Source: CAYRIY01 sp964424335 (GTDB lineage Bacteria > Bacillota > Limnochordia > DTU080 > RSA5). From it: a stretch of DNA of 40,465 nucleotides. The stretch is taken from NCBI GenBank assembly GCA_964424335.1, contig CAYRIY010000025.1:1-40465 (forward strand), given 5' to 3'. The notes under the pieces were generated by a model. It saw nothing but the letters and a program-made list of their open reading frames with translations. It was not told where the DNA came from and made no database searches. This document shows positions 26,101 to 34,273 of this stretch, in pieces (the stretch's first letter is position 1; each line of letters begins with the position of its first letter). The position numbers were made by a program, and so were the translations under genes.

Positions 26101-26250
26101 GGCGTGACGTTTCAGCGAGCCGTCGAGTACGTCGATCCGGCGGATCCGTTGACCGAGTTCCTCAGGAATAGCCCTTTCAGCGTGGCTTTGCACGGCCTTA
26201 TCTTTGAGCGCACCGCCGCCAAGTTCATGACCTTTCTGGAGGTGAGGTAA
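23170..26250 (+). CDS. Giant protein with Gly/Ala-rich hydrophobic segment (1026 aa), second gene of three
   Basis: I do not recognise a named family. The N-terminal third is mixed and beta-rich; residues about 380-650 are charged and helical. Around residues 657-703 there is an amphipathic stretch (LGSIFHLIYDGVHAWKEGDQ). At about 714-807 comes a Gly/Ala-rich hydrophobic region with at least two membrane-length stretches (AAIGGGLAFVSNAISLSSMI and TSGPLAFFIIGGTLLSVGF), followed by IDFRHTYFG and a beta-rich C-terminus. This layout recalls pore-forming contact-dependent effectors such as VasX-like type VI proteins, but the resemblance is by eye only. There is no signal peptide. The start overlaps the previous stop (ATGA) behind GGGGGAGAG, and the next gene starts 4 bases after its stop, so all three are translationally coupled. 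Confidence 0.82.
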   Translation: MSRVVFPLTALEGGRLQVTRRFPDESELVSLPADNWSSFMAEYSADTRIAIRAPVDGSIQFVQKALIGRPVTLLAFRPANFAAFHTIPGWAAPVAKAFLFQFSELDDEPTRVNIYSEALRQYRRRHGNRLIQGSFSGGTLQRFEDWMLTESDIEERARNALTLGASIHVDRGQAFAVAGVGLRVSVGMVYYEGSDFTAAPPYWMDFHEYFARHKAYAPHEELGFPFDDPPSSDLFRIRYERSDNPRADGDNAFESLSGGLQGVKIFHPPTETIEQSGSFVARTRQVPGELFSFTPNARVKLRFSNGAVDYRFRLFNDNEATTPVHSSRDLTGQEPETLFGNVGYAWPERRVRPYQMAYVAANGVGLSFPIVRDLIRVVDEAASEVISHKARLAEFLQIPGFAERTTLVDTINRITRAAPADLQPRLRSAIDNDRFTPFSAHYHQYILDKEQAVEKLVAAMNDDFFEQLRDDFSDDALVIFDKAVEALRNEERGDRFLEQTFRGFIFETAETADAARPLSFELWKAVWNSQRRVRSALVKLLFESVKEDMFYHLRLAGMRLGTPLEHSIDPLLRTMRDQFTTRFGELFAINVQDEVPMVRFIENPLTGEVSSVRYTYASPTRIVFEYDSDAIRQLDFSRDSGTSTGTASRDLLARTLNVFNLLGSIFHLIYDGVHAWKEGDQEAYYNIAKDIIGIADDVSNLMPTRHYAGVASRPGWAAIGGGLAFVSNAISLSSMIDGAWSRHADGDYRSAGFMALAASTASVSLGAEALALLGAGAATSGPLAFFIIGGTLLSVGFNFLAQALARPEAEIDFRHTYFGVDYAGLETEYNRLAPDIQNDPVQLFRRNRRFAWVGNVPRQIAHLNRYVEPVSATLSNETHQDPASGREMKVIYIDITGARCERYSRVYFELYSQGAVHFGTAGTFVIDPDAPRRGGWHPVEPAFAYRVTLLPRGRANISIRMYSEPNGPLANVNRAVVGVTFQRAVEYVDPADPLTEFLRNSPFSVALHGLIFERTAAKFMTFLEVR

Positions 26251-26253
26251 CCC

Positions 26254-29200
26254 GTGTCCGAGAAGATCCTGTACCCCATCTCCTCTCTGGTCAAAGACCT
26301 GATCCCACCCGAAATCGCAGGCAGTATCGACGACGCCTTGGACTTCTTGGCCGTCGATCCCGATCACGTCGAAACGGCGTGGACGAGTTCCCAGATTGCC
26401 GCTCGGTTTCGCATTTACATCCTAAAACAGCTCGAGCTGGAACTGCCCCTCCTGCCGGGCTTTACGTTCCGCGTCGGCGAGGGGAGCGGTTACCCTTATT
26501 TCGACCTCGTCCTCGCGACGCATCCCGTGCCCAAAATCGGCATCGAGCGCCTCGCCTTTACGGTACACGCCCCGCCGGACGTCCTGCAGGCGTACGAACG
26601 CACCGCCGACGGCACGTGGCGAAAGCGCGAGGTAAACGGGTACGACTTCTCCTTTGCGACCGGACTTACGGTCGACGCCGACGGAGGCTTTGACATCAAG
26701 AGTCCCGATCTCACGGGGCTGCCCCCGTTTATGATCGGGGACACCGGCTTTATCCTCGACTTCGCCGAGTCGAGGAGCTCCGACGATCCGACCGACGTGT
26801 ACTTTGTCAATTCGGATCCTCCGCCGCAGATTGCGGAAAAACTGCCGCCCGGCTTCAAAGGTTTTTACATTGCAAGAGCGGGCGTGCATTACTTTAAGCC
26901 CGACAGCGGGACGCGCCTTCCCCGCATCGGCGTGGAGAACGCCGCCATCGGATCAGGAGGATTTACGGGCGGCGCCATCGTGGGCGACGAGCGCGAAGAG
27001 CCCGCCGTCTCCGATGAGCGTCTAAACAGCGACGACTTCGACCCAGCGGAGCTCACCGGCGATCATCTCGTCGGATTTGAGATTGCCGGCATGAAGATGG
27101 TCCTCTGGCACTTGCGCGTCTCGTTTTACCAGTCTGTTCCCGACGCTTTCTTGCTGACCGGCCTTGTCTTTATTCCCTTCGCCGACAAATGGATGAAGTT
27201 TAAGGCCTCAGCGGGAGGGCCCGACGCCGATTTCATGCTCGAAGTGGGCGGAGCCGCAGACCAGCCCCTGATCGACCTCAAACTCGATTGGCTCGAAATC
27301 GAGATTGCCAACATGGCCTACAAGACCAAGGACGGGATCCACTACGTCCTCATCGACGGGAGCATACGGCCAAAGCTATCCGGCTTCAATTGGCCCAAGA
27401 TGCTGGTGGAGGACCTCTCGATCAGCTCCGAAGGGGACATCGACATTCCCGGCGGCTGGCTGAAGGCCCCGGAGGCGGTCACCCTCGATTTTCACGCATT
27501 CAAGATCAACATCACAGAGATTGGCTTTGGCACCGAGGGCGAAGGCGACGAGAAGCGCGAGTGGTTTGGCGTATCAGGTGGCATCTCCTTGGTCGAGGGC
27601 CTTCCGCTCAACGCCTCGGTCGACGGCCTCAAGTTCAGTTGGAAGCCCGACGCCCCTTCGGACATCGACGTCTCGCTGCGCGGCATTGCGCTGAAACTGG
27701 AGGTCCCGGGCACACTCCTCCTCGAAGGCTCCGTCTCCTACAAAAAGGTTGGCGAAGACGAGAGCGGCCCCACTGGACTGTCCGGCGACCTTTTCGTCGG
27801 CCATGCGAAACTCGACCTTTACGCCCTGCGGACCGAGATTGCGGCGGAGCTGCTCATCGGGCAGATGACGGATCAGGAGACCGGCGAGTCGTTCACGTCG
27901 TTTTTCATCGTGCTCGCCGCGGAGCTCCCCACCGCCATTCCGCTCGGCGCTACCGGAGCTGCGCTGTTCGCGCTCAAAGGGCTCTTCGGCATGCACGTGG
28001 CCCCGGACCGCGAGCTCGTCGACGGAGAGCCCGAACCATGGTATCGCTGGTACAAAGAAAAGCGCGGCGGCATCGAGAGCAGCGCCTACAACGTTACCTC
28101 CGTCGTCAAGTGGGAACCTCGCCACGACAACTTCGCGTTTGGAGCCGGCTTGACGCTTGGAACCCAAGCCGACGACGGCTTTACGATCAACGCCGGGGCA
28201 TTGGTCGCCATACTCATTCCCGGGCCCGTCGTGATGATCGAAGGGCGAGCCAACCTCCTCAAAGATCGGGGCGAAAGCGGCAAAAAGGCAGAGGGCGCCC
28301 TGTACGCGCTGGCGGTCTTTGACGGCCTTGCGTCGACGTTTCAATTGAACGTCGACGTGAATTACAACCTCGAAGGCGTCATCGAAGTAGGAGGCGGCCT
28401 CGAGGCCTTTTTCGACTTCAACGACTCCAGGCGATGGCACATCCACATCGGCAAAAAAGAGCCGCTCGACAAGCGGATCCGGGCGAAAGTCCTCTCGATC
28501 ATCACGGCCAATTGCTATTTGATGATCGATCCGAACGGCATCTTCACCGGAGCCTGGGTCGGCGTCACCTTTGACGAGAGCTACGGGCCGGTACGCCTGG
28601 TCCTCAAGGCGTACATATCCTTTGATGCGGGCATTTGGTGGAAAGAGCCGCAGTTTGAGGGCGAGATCCAGCTCCACGCCGAGCTTGGCCTCACCGTCTT
28701 AGGCATCGGCCTCGGCTTGCTCTTGGAGACAATCCTGGCGGCCAAGGCGCCGCAGCCGTACTGGATCTACGGCAAGGCACACGTGGCGCTCACACTCCCT
28801 TTTCCCTTGCCGAGCTTTGACGTAGAGGTCGAGTTTGAATGGGGCGAGGTGGATCGCCCCTACTCGGTCTCCTACCTCAAGCGCGCCGACCTCGTGCATC
28901 ACAAGATGATCGGCGCGAGCTGGGCCATGCTTTCGCTTCCCCCGGGCGAGGAGCCTGATGAAGACACTCCGATTCCGGTCGTTCCAGTCGATGCGACGCC
29001 TGTGCTCTCATTTGCCAAACCCCTTTACGGCCTCTCTGCCAGACAACGTGAGGACGGGAGCTTGGAGGAGTACGTGACGGACCTGGTCGACGATTGGGAG
29101 TTCATCTACCGCCGCCCCCAAATCGACCTACACGTGCGAGAAACCGACGGCAGTTGGACGCTCGTCAAACAGTCCCCCCTGCGGGTGGGGGACGTCTCAG

Positions 29201-31491
29201 GTGTGACGCCATTTGACATACGCAGAGAGAACCTCCTCCCCGACGTGTACGCCCGCGAGCCCAAACTCGCCCTTTGGCAACACAGGCCCCTCAGCCTTGC
29301 CAATCGACCCGCAAGGGAGGACTACGTTCCCCATTGTCCGGCGCAGGAAGAAGCGCCCATCGTCTGCTTCGACTGGCGCTCGGTCCCGAAAGGAACGGTG
29401 TATCCGCTCGAGTTTGTGCATGAGCGTGTCGCCTTTGCGCTCCCCCTTGACGCCCACACCTTTCCCGCTCGTGTCGACCGTGGCCTCTTGGATACGCCGT
29501 CGTTCTCCATGAGGTTCCCCGAGCCGATGAACTACGTCGAAATCCTTTGCCGCGTGCCGCTCGACCCGTCCCGTCACGTAACCGTGCGGGCCGAGGCGTT
29601 CGCTCAAGGCAAGAAGGTGGCGGACCTCGCCACCCAGCGTACGAGTCCGGAGGAGATCCGGCTTGTTGTCCCCGACGACTCGTTTAACTGGACGATCGAC
29701 CTCGTACGGGTGCACGTGACCCAAAGCGGCGTCGGCGGCCCCGGCCCGGGTGAACCAGGTCCTGGCGAACCCGGNNNNNNNNNNNNNNNNNNNNNNNNNN
29801 NNNNNNNNNNNNNNNNNNNNNNNNNNNNNNNNNNNNNNNNNNNNNNNNNNNNNNNNNNNNNNNNNNNNNNNNNNCCGATCGGGCCAATCACGCCAGTCCC
29901 AGACTTGCCGAAACCCATCACGCCGGGGACCTTGAAGCCAGGAACGATCGTTCCCGGACCGATCGCACCCAAACAGGATCAGCCGAGCCCCCAAACGCCG
30001 CCGACACCTGCGGTGATTCGTTCGGACGTTTTAAAACCCCAGATTTCCGGCATCGTCAAAGACGCGCTGGACCGCCTCGGCCCTCTGACGCCGGACGATC
30101 CGAAGGGCGGCGACGAGCCGGGCATTTCCGGGCGCATTCACGTGATCCAAGTCTGCTACCGTACCACAAAGGCAGCAGAGCGTCGGCGGCTCACGACCCC
30201 TAGCGATGCTGGTGATCTACATGAAGCCAGCGAGGCGCTAAGCCGGGGCCTCGAACTTGCGCCAAATCGCACCTACCGCATGACGGTCGAGACAACCCGC
30301 ACCGAAAGGCAAGTAGCGTCCCAAGAGGGCGAGCGCCCGATCCGAGAGACGGCCGTGTACTATTTTCGCACCGGAGATGTTCCGGGGACCGCCTATGCCG
30401 ATAGCGAGGCGCCGGATTACGCCGACACGCCCCTCAACGAACTCGGCACCTACATAGAGCAAACCATTCCTAGGCACGGCGCTAGGAGCCACTACTGCAA
30501 TTACGACGTGGCGCTCACGTTCAACGAGACGTACGCCCAAGACTTCTACGACGATTTGAGGCTTGCAATACGAGATCGGAGCGGCAAGCGAATCGGCGAA
30601 CCCACGATCGGCTCGTTCCTCGGTTGGCTCCCCCTGCTCAGCGACGGGCTCATCACGTACCTCCTCGGGCACGAGGCGCATCCTTGTGAAAGCGCTCCGC
30701 CTCCGCCCTCGAAGCCGAAAACATACGTCTACCGAACGACCGAAGGGCTGCTGGCGCCCGACCGGATGTATCGCGTCGACGTCCTCTCCCCCAGCCGGGC
30801 CGGGGAGAAGCCGCTCCATGAGTTTCAGTTTGCCACCTCTCGCTTTGCGACGGCGACGGAGCACCTCACGTCCGGAATTCGCGATGGAGAGCAGGTCGTC
30901 CACACGCTGCCCGCCGGACCTGCGCCTTCGCTCGCACGCCTCGCTGATCGAGACGCTTTAGAAGCAGTCGTAAACGCGCGCCAAGGCGAGTTGAAAGCGC
31001 TTGTCGGAGCTTCGGACGGCTCGATGACGCTCGCCATTGCAGCCAAACTAGCAGAACTCGAGACCGCGACGGCCGCGCTCGAAGCGCTCGACGCGGAGCT
31101 TTACGACGAAGCGGATGCGGCCGCGCTGCCCCTCTTTGAGCGCCTCGGGATGGGCAAACGCCCCCTCCCCCCGACCCTCGAGGTGATCCGTTGGCCGATT
31201 GCGGGCAGCGGTCTGAGCCTGTTGCTGCTTGAAAGTCCCGAGCCGATCGACCGACGCCGATTGACCGTTACGGCGCTGAGGGACGACGCGGAACTTCCGA
31301 TTCACGTCATCTGGAATCGGGACGGCACGCGGGCGCTCATTTGCCAAAGAAACGGCGAAGGCTTCGAGCCCGGCGCCTACACGTTTCGTCTGGGCTTTTC
31401 CGGAGGAGGTCCCGACCGTCCCGACTTGCCGCCGCTCACCGTCGACGGCGCCGTGGTGCAGGAGGAGGCAGCGCTCAACGTGCGCATTTAG
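26254..31491 (+). CDS. Giant beta-rich protein with Pro/Gly linker, third gene of three (contains scaffold gap)
   Basis: About 1745 codons, with 100 N inside (29775-29874). The start is GTG, 6 bases after the GAGG of GGAGGTGAGG, which overlaps the end of the previous gene. Residues about 30-900 are strand-rich with alternating polar/apolar patterns (ALKLEVPGTLLLEGSVSY, GGISLVEGLPLNASVDGLKF). They resemble the large beta-repeat domains of DUF6603-type proteins, a tentative match. Residues about 1160-1260 are a Pro/Gly linker with GPGEP repeats before the gap and PITP/PGT-rich sequence after it. The C-terminus has fibronectin-like parts and a short predicted coiled coil (about 1563-1629). There is no signal peptide. 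Both sides of the gap share one reading frame, but the true gap length is unknown, so a frame break or two genes cannot be excluded. Confidence 0.75.
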   Translation: MSEKILYPISSLVKDLIPPEIAGSIDDALDFLAVDPDHVETAWTSSQIAARFRIYILKQLELELPLLPGFTFRVGEGSGYPYFDLVLATHPVPKIGIERLAFTVHAPPDVLQAYERTADGTWRKREVNGYDFSFATGLTVDADGGFDIKSPDLTGLPPFMIGDTGFILDFAESRSSDDPTDVYFVNSDPPPQIAEKLPPGFKGFYIARAGVHYFKPDSGTRLPRIGVENAAIGSGGFTGGAIVGDEREEPAVSDERLNSDDFDPAELTGDHLVGFEIAGMKMVLWHLRVSFYQSVPDAFLLTGLVFIPFADKWMKFKASAGGPDADFMLEVGGAADQPLIDLKLDWLEIEIANMAYKTKDGIHYVLIDGSIRPKLSGFNWPKMLVEDLSISSEGDIDIPGGWLKAPEAVTLDFHAFKINITEIGFGTEGEGDEKREWFGVSGGISLVEGLPLNASVDGLKFSWKPDAPSDIDVSLRGIALKLEVPGTLLLEGSVSYKKVGEDESGPTGLSGDLFVGHAKLDLYALRTEIAAELLIGQMTDQETGESFTSFFIVLAAELPTAIPLGATGAALFALKGLFGMHVAPDRELVDGEPEPWYRWYKEKRGGIESSAYNVTSVVKWEPRHDNFAFGAGLTLGTQADDGFTINAGALVAILIPGPVVMIEGRANLLKDRGESGKKAEGALYALAVFDGLASTFQLNVDVNYNLEGVIEVGGGLEAFFDFNDSRRWHIHIGKKEPLDKRIRAKVLSIITANCYLMIDPNGIFTGAWVGVTFDESYGPVRLVLKAYISFDAGIWWKEPQFEGEIQLHAELGLTVLGIGLGLLLETILAAKAPQPYWIYGKAHVALTLPFPLPSFDVEVEFEWGEVDRPYSVSYLKRADLVHHKMIGASWAMLSLPPGEEPDEDTPIPVVPVDATPVLSFAKPLYGLSARQREDGSLEEYVTDLVDDWEFIYRRPQIDLHVRETDGSWTLVKQSPLRVGDVSGVTPFDIRRENLLPDVYAREPKLALWQHRPLSLANRPAREDYVPHCPAQEEAPIVCFDWRSVPKGTVYPLEFVHERVAFALPLDAHTFPARVDRGLLDTPSFSMRFPEPMNYVEILCRVPLDPSRHVTVRAEAFAQGKKVADLATQRTSPEEIRLVVPDDSFNWTIDLVRVHVTQSGVGGPGPGEPGPGEPXXXXXXXXXXXXXXXXXXXXXXXXXXXXXXXXXXPIGPITPVPDLPKPITPGTLKPGTIVPGPIAPKQDQPSPQTPPTPAVIRSDVLKPQISGIVKDALDRLGPLTPDDPKGGDEPGISGRIHVIQVCYRTTKAAERRRLTTPSDAGDLHEASEALSRGLELAPNRTYRMTVETTRTERQVASQEGERPIRETAVYYFRTGDVPGTAYADSEAPDYADTPLNELGTYIEQTIPRHGARSHYCNYDVALTFNETYAQDFYDDLRLAIRDRSGKRIGEPTIGSFLGWLPLLSDGLITYLLGHEAHPCESAPPPPSKPKTYVYRTTEGLLAPDRMYRVDVLSPSRAGEKPLHEFQFATSRFATATEHLTSGIRDGEQVVHTLPAGPAPSLARLADRDALEAVVNARQGELKALVGASDGSMTLAIAAKLAELETATAALEALDAELYDEADAAALPLFERLGMGKRPLPPTLEVIRWPIAGSGLSLLLLESPEPIDRRRLTVTALRDDAELPIHVIWNRDGTRALICQRNGEGFEPGAYTFRLGFSGGGPDRPDLPPLTVDGAVVQEEAALNVRI
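29775..29874. other. Scaffold gap (100 N)
   Basis: Exactly 100 N inside the Pro/Gly linker of the third giant gene. The bases just before it are tandem 15-bp units encoding GPGEP, which probably caused the assembly break. A round 100 usually means unknown length. Confidence 0.95.
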
Positions 31492-31502
31492 GCACGTTGA
31501 GC
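31473..31502 (+). repeat. Stem-loop spanning the stop codon of the third giant gene
   Basis: GCTCAACGTGC (31473-31483) and GCACGTTGAGC (31492-31502) are perfect 11-bp arms with an 8-base loop that contains the TAG stop (31489-31491). No T-run follows, so it is not a classical terminator; it could protect the 3' end of the transcript. Confidence 0.65.
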
Positions 31503-31604
31503 TATGTTATCCACGCATGTTTTGGAGTTGTTGACACGGTAGAAATTGCAGGGCAGGCAATGCAGTGTAGGCATTTTAGTGGGGCGAATATGTCACCGGA
31601 GCAT

Positions 31605-31662
31605 AAGCCCGCCCAGAGTGCGATCTCCGTCGTCTGACCTTCGTCTCACTCTGGGCGGGCTT
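31605..31662. terminator. Convergent intrinsic terminator
   Basis: AAGCCCGCCCAGAGTG (31605-31620) pairs perfectly over 16 bp with 31647-31662 around a 26-base loop. It lies between the end of the giant operon (plus) and the end of a sugar-binding protein gene (minus), so it can serve both. A T-rich stretch follows on the plus side (TAGGTTTTT, about 31671-31679). Confidence 0.75.
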
Positions 31663-31679
31663 TCGCGAGCTAGGTTTTT

Positions 31680-32939
31680 CTACATTTCTCCCAGTTCTGC
31701 ACGCCACTCTGCTAGCAGGCGATCCCACACCTCTCCCGCACGAATGAGCGCCTCTTCGGGCGAGATCTCGTGTGCATACACCTGGCTTACGAGTGTCGCC
31801 AGTTCACCCTGTGAGACATCCCGAGGGAGCGGCAGCACGGGCATTTTGGCATAGGGGAAGACGTCGTAAAACAGCGACATCGTTGCGTGGATCCCGACGA
31901 TATCATCCACCATGTCGGTGCGACCAGGCAAGTAGCCGCCCCGCCGGAAGGTGTTGAGGAGCACCTCATCCTCGTTCAAGAACGAAATGAACTCCCATGC
32001 CAAGTCCTTGTTTGCACTCTCCGCCAAAATGCCTAGGCCATCGACGAACGTAAACGCCACCGGGTCGTGCTCAGGTGATCGCCGGGGCGCAAACAGACCG
32101 TACTCCCCGGCTAGCTCGGGGTTTTGCTCGAGCGCCGCAACCATTAGCGGCGGATTGTGCCACTCCATCACGAGGTTTCCTTGAGCAAAGTTGTTTCCGC
32201 CAGCAGGGATGGAAATTGCCGCCGCATCCATGAGGTCCCGGAGCGCATATAAAGCCTCATGTGCTTGAGGGCTGCTTAGGTTGGACACAAGTCGTTCGAG
32301 GTCGAGCAACGAAACACCCGCTTGCTCCGTGAACCACATCAGGTCTTGCGCGGCGTTGCGCCTGATATGCCAACCCCTCTGGGTCACTTGATCCGATGTG
32401 ACGCGCGTCAGGGTGCGCACGGTCTCGATGAGTTCGTCCCAACTTGCCGGAGGGCGCTCGGCATCCAGACCGCTCTCGGCAAAGCTCGACTTGTTGTACG
32501 CGACCGCTCGAGGAGCTGTGTTGTGCGGCATGACGTAGACGTTTCCTCTCCAGCTCAGCGCGTCCCATATCGGAGCCGGGATCGACGACGTGTGCTCCCA
32601 CCCCTCGAGGTACCGATTGAGCGGAGCCAACATGCCCCCAGACCCCTCTTCGTACGCCGAGTAAGCCCCCGTCGACACAATGTCGTACGGCACTCCTGCC
32701 GCAATGGACAGGAGAATGCGGTCCGCGCGGGCATTCCATGAACTGACTGGCTCAATGTTCACTTTCACGCCGTGCCTGGCTTCGAACTCAGGCGCCAACT
32801 CTTCGGTAAAGTACGTAATCAAGTCTGCGGGAAAGCCTACGGCGAGGAATCGCAGCGTTTGACCGTGCGCGATCGTGGAGAGAAGCAACACGAGAAGCAG
32901 AGTGAGGAGACTTCGTTGCACAACAATCCGACTTGCCAT
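31680..32939 (-). CDS. ABC transporter sugar-binding protein, family 1 (orphan)
   Basis: A 419-residue carbohydrate-binding protein of the family-1 type. The N-terminus is a signal peptide (SLLTLLLVLLLSTIAHGQ, cleavage near AHG/Q) without a lipobox. The mature part has ITYFTEELAPEFEARHGVKV, ILLSIAAGVPYDIVSTGA, VMPHNTAPRAVAYNKSSFAE, and near the end DLAWEFISFLNEDEVLLNTFRRGGYLPGR, all typical of the family. The open frame extends to 33035, but AAGGAGG lies 8 bases before the ATG at 32939, which also begins the signal peptide. It is transcribed alone, with a LacI-type operator upstream and a terminator downstream; no permease is nearby. The ligand is unknown. Confidence 0.93.
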   Translation of the reverse strand: MASRIVVQRSLLTLLLVLLLSTIAHGQTLRFLAVGFPADLITYFTEELAPEFEARHGVKVNIEPVSSWNARADRILLSIAAGVPYDIVSTGAYSAYEEGSGGMLAPLNRYLEGWEHTSSIPAPIWDALSWRGNVYVMPHNTAPRAVAYNKSSFAESGLDAERPPASWDELIETVRTLTRVTSDQVTQRGWHIRRNAAQDLMWFTEQAGVSLLDLERLVSNLSSPQAHEALYALRDLMDAAAISIPAGGNNFAQGNLVMEWHNPPLMVAALEQNPELAGEYGLFAPRRSPEHDPVAFTFVDGLGILAESANKDLAWEFISFLNEDEVLLNTFRRGGYLPGRTDMVDDIVGIHATMSLFYDVFPYAKMPVLPLPRDVSQGELATLVSQVYAHEISPEEALIRAGEVWDRLLAEWRAELGEM

Positions 32940-32964
32940 TCGCAAATCCTCCTTCATCGGTCTG

Positions 32965-32982
32965 AGGTGAAACGCTTCACCT
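32965..32982. promoter_or_regulatory. LacI-family operator
   Basis: AGGTGAAACGCTTCACCT has 7-bp perfect arms and a central CG, the form expected of LacI/GalR-family operators. It lies 26-43 bases upstream of the sugar-binding gene start, and a LacI-family gene is next door, so repression by that protein is likely. Confidence 0.75.
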
Positions 32983-33062
32983 TGCATCGAGACGAGACTT
33001 CCACCTTTTCCAATCATCTCCTTCGCACTACTCAAGTTATTTTTCGGAATCCTTTTGGGGGG

Positions 33063-34109
33063 TTAAGTTGCCTTCGCTGCGCTCGACGCCCGCACGATAA
33101 GCCGCGTCTCAAGCGTCTTGCTCCAAGGGCGGTCGTCTTTGGCGTCCGAGTTGGGGGAGAGTCGTTCCAAGAGGCGGGTTGCCGCTTCTTCGCCGGCTTC
33201 GGATGTAGGGTGAACAATGCTCGTCAATGAAGGGGAGTACAACCGTGCGAGGGTCGTGTTGTCGTGTCCGGTCAACGCGACGTCGTCGGGCACGCGAAGT
33301 CCGAGTTCCCTGGCAGCCTGAAAGGCGCCGATGGCCAGGTAGTCGTTTGTACACACGATTGCGGTCGGGCGATCGCCGCTTAGTATCCGGAGCGCTTGCT
33401 CGTAACCTGATCGCGCTCCGAGATCTTCGCCGTAGCGCCCCGCCGCCACCCATTCCTCGCGGACCTCAAACCCCAAGGCGGCCATACCGTCACGAAATCC
33501 CTGCACGCGATCGAGGTTCGCCCGTGTCGCAGAAGCGCCGGCAAGCGGCAAATGAATGCACCCGATGCGGCGATGCCCCTGTTCGGCAAGATGGAATACG
33601 GCCGCCCGAGTTCCACTGATGTTGTCGATAATCACTTGGTCGATCGAGTCCAACGGCAGATGGCGGTTGATCACAACCAGAGGCGCCCCTCTTTGAGCAA
33701 ACTCAAACAGGTGGTCGCTCGGCGCAATCCGGGATGCGGAGATAAAAAGGAGCCCATCGACCCTTCGCTCCCGCATGTTGTTCAAGCTTTGTCGCTCGCG
33801 CTCAACTTCGCCCCTGGTATCTGTCACGATCACGTCGTATCCGTTGGCCGAAAGTACGTGCTGAGCTGCCCGCAGCGCCCGGGAAAAGGTCTCGTCGGTA
33901 AGGTTTGGGATCAAGACTCCGATCGTATCAGTACGATTGCGCACGAGACTCCGGGCGACCGTATTGCGGATATAACCGACCTCGTCCAAGGCCGCAAACA
34001 CCCGCTCCTTAGTTTCGGGCGAAAAGCGCCCCTTGCGATCGTTGAGTACATAAGAGACGGTCGTTACCGACACTCCCGCCGCACGGGCCACATCACGGAG
34101 CGTCGCCAC
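33063..34109 (-). CDS. LacI-family transcriptional regulator
   Basis: A 348-residue regulator. The N-terminus has the family helix-turn-helix and hinge (TLRDVARAAGVSVTTVSYVLNDRKG to VARSLVRNRTDTIGVLIP). A periplasmic-binding-like sugar domain follows, with DGLLFISASR, GHRRIGCIHLPL, AIVCTNDYLAIGAFQAARE and VALTGHDNTTLARLYSPSLTSI. The open frame runs to 34448, but a GTG at 34109 has GGGAGGG 7 bases upstream and starts exactly at the HTH; the nearby ATG is out of frame. An extended -10 promoter lies about 55 bases upstream. It probably represses the sugar-binding gene downstream through the 32965-32982 operator; the inducer is unknown. Confidence 0.93.
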   Translation of the reverse strand: MATLRDVARAAGVSVTTVSYVLNDRKGRFSPETKERVFAALDEVGYIRNTVARSLVRNRTDTIGVLIPNLTDETFSRALRAAQHVLSANGYDVIVTDTRGEVERERQSLNNMRERRVDGLLFISASRIAPSDHLFEFAQRGAPLVVINRHLPLDSIDQVIIDNISGTRAAVFHLAEQGHRRIGCIHLPLAGASATRANLDRVQGFRDGMAALGFEVREEWVAAGRYGEDLGARSGYEQALRILSGDRPTAIVCTNDYLAIGAFQAARELGLRVPDDVALTGHDNTTLARLYSPSLTSIVHPTSEAGEEAATRLLERLSPNSDAKDDRPWSKTLETRLIVRASSAAKAT

Positions 34110-34166
34110 TGCATTTCCCTCCCCAAAGCCATTCGTTCTCGAACGCAGGTCTTGGCCATTTCCGAA

Positions 34167-34193
34167 ATTATACCACGATGCCACATGCGCCAA
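34167..34193 (-). promoter_or_regulatory. Promoter of the LacI-family gene
   Basis: On the minus strand TGGTATAAT gives a perfect TATAAT (34172-34167) with an extended TG motif. TTGGCG (34193-34188) is a -35-like element 15 bases away. Transcription would begin near 34160, about 50 bases before the GTG start. Confidence 0.6.
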
Positions 34194-34273
34194 TTGCCCG
34201 GCAGCCCTTTTCGGGCACCAAAGTTGCATACGTACGGATGCGCTATGACGCAAAATGGAGGTGGAAAGGGGGA

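Noticed and set aside
27574..28677. A 367-codon minus-strand frame inside the third giant gene
   Set aside because: It is an antisense shadow without recognisable domains or a start signal.
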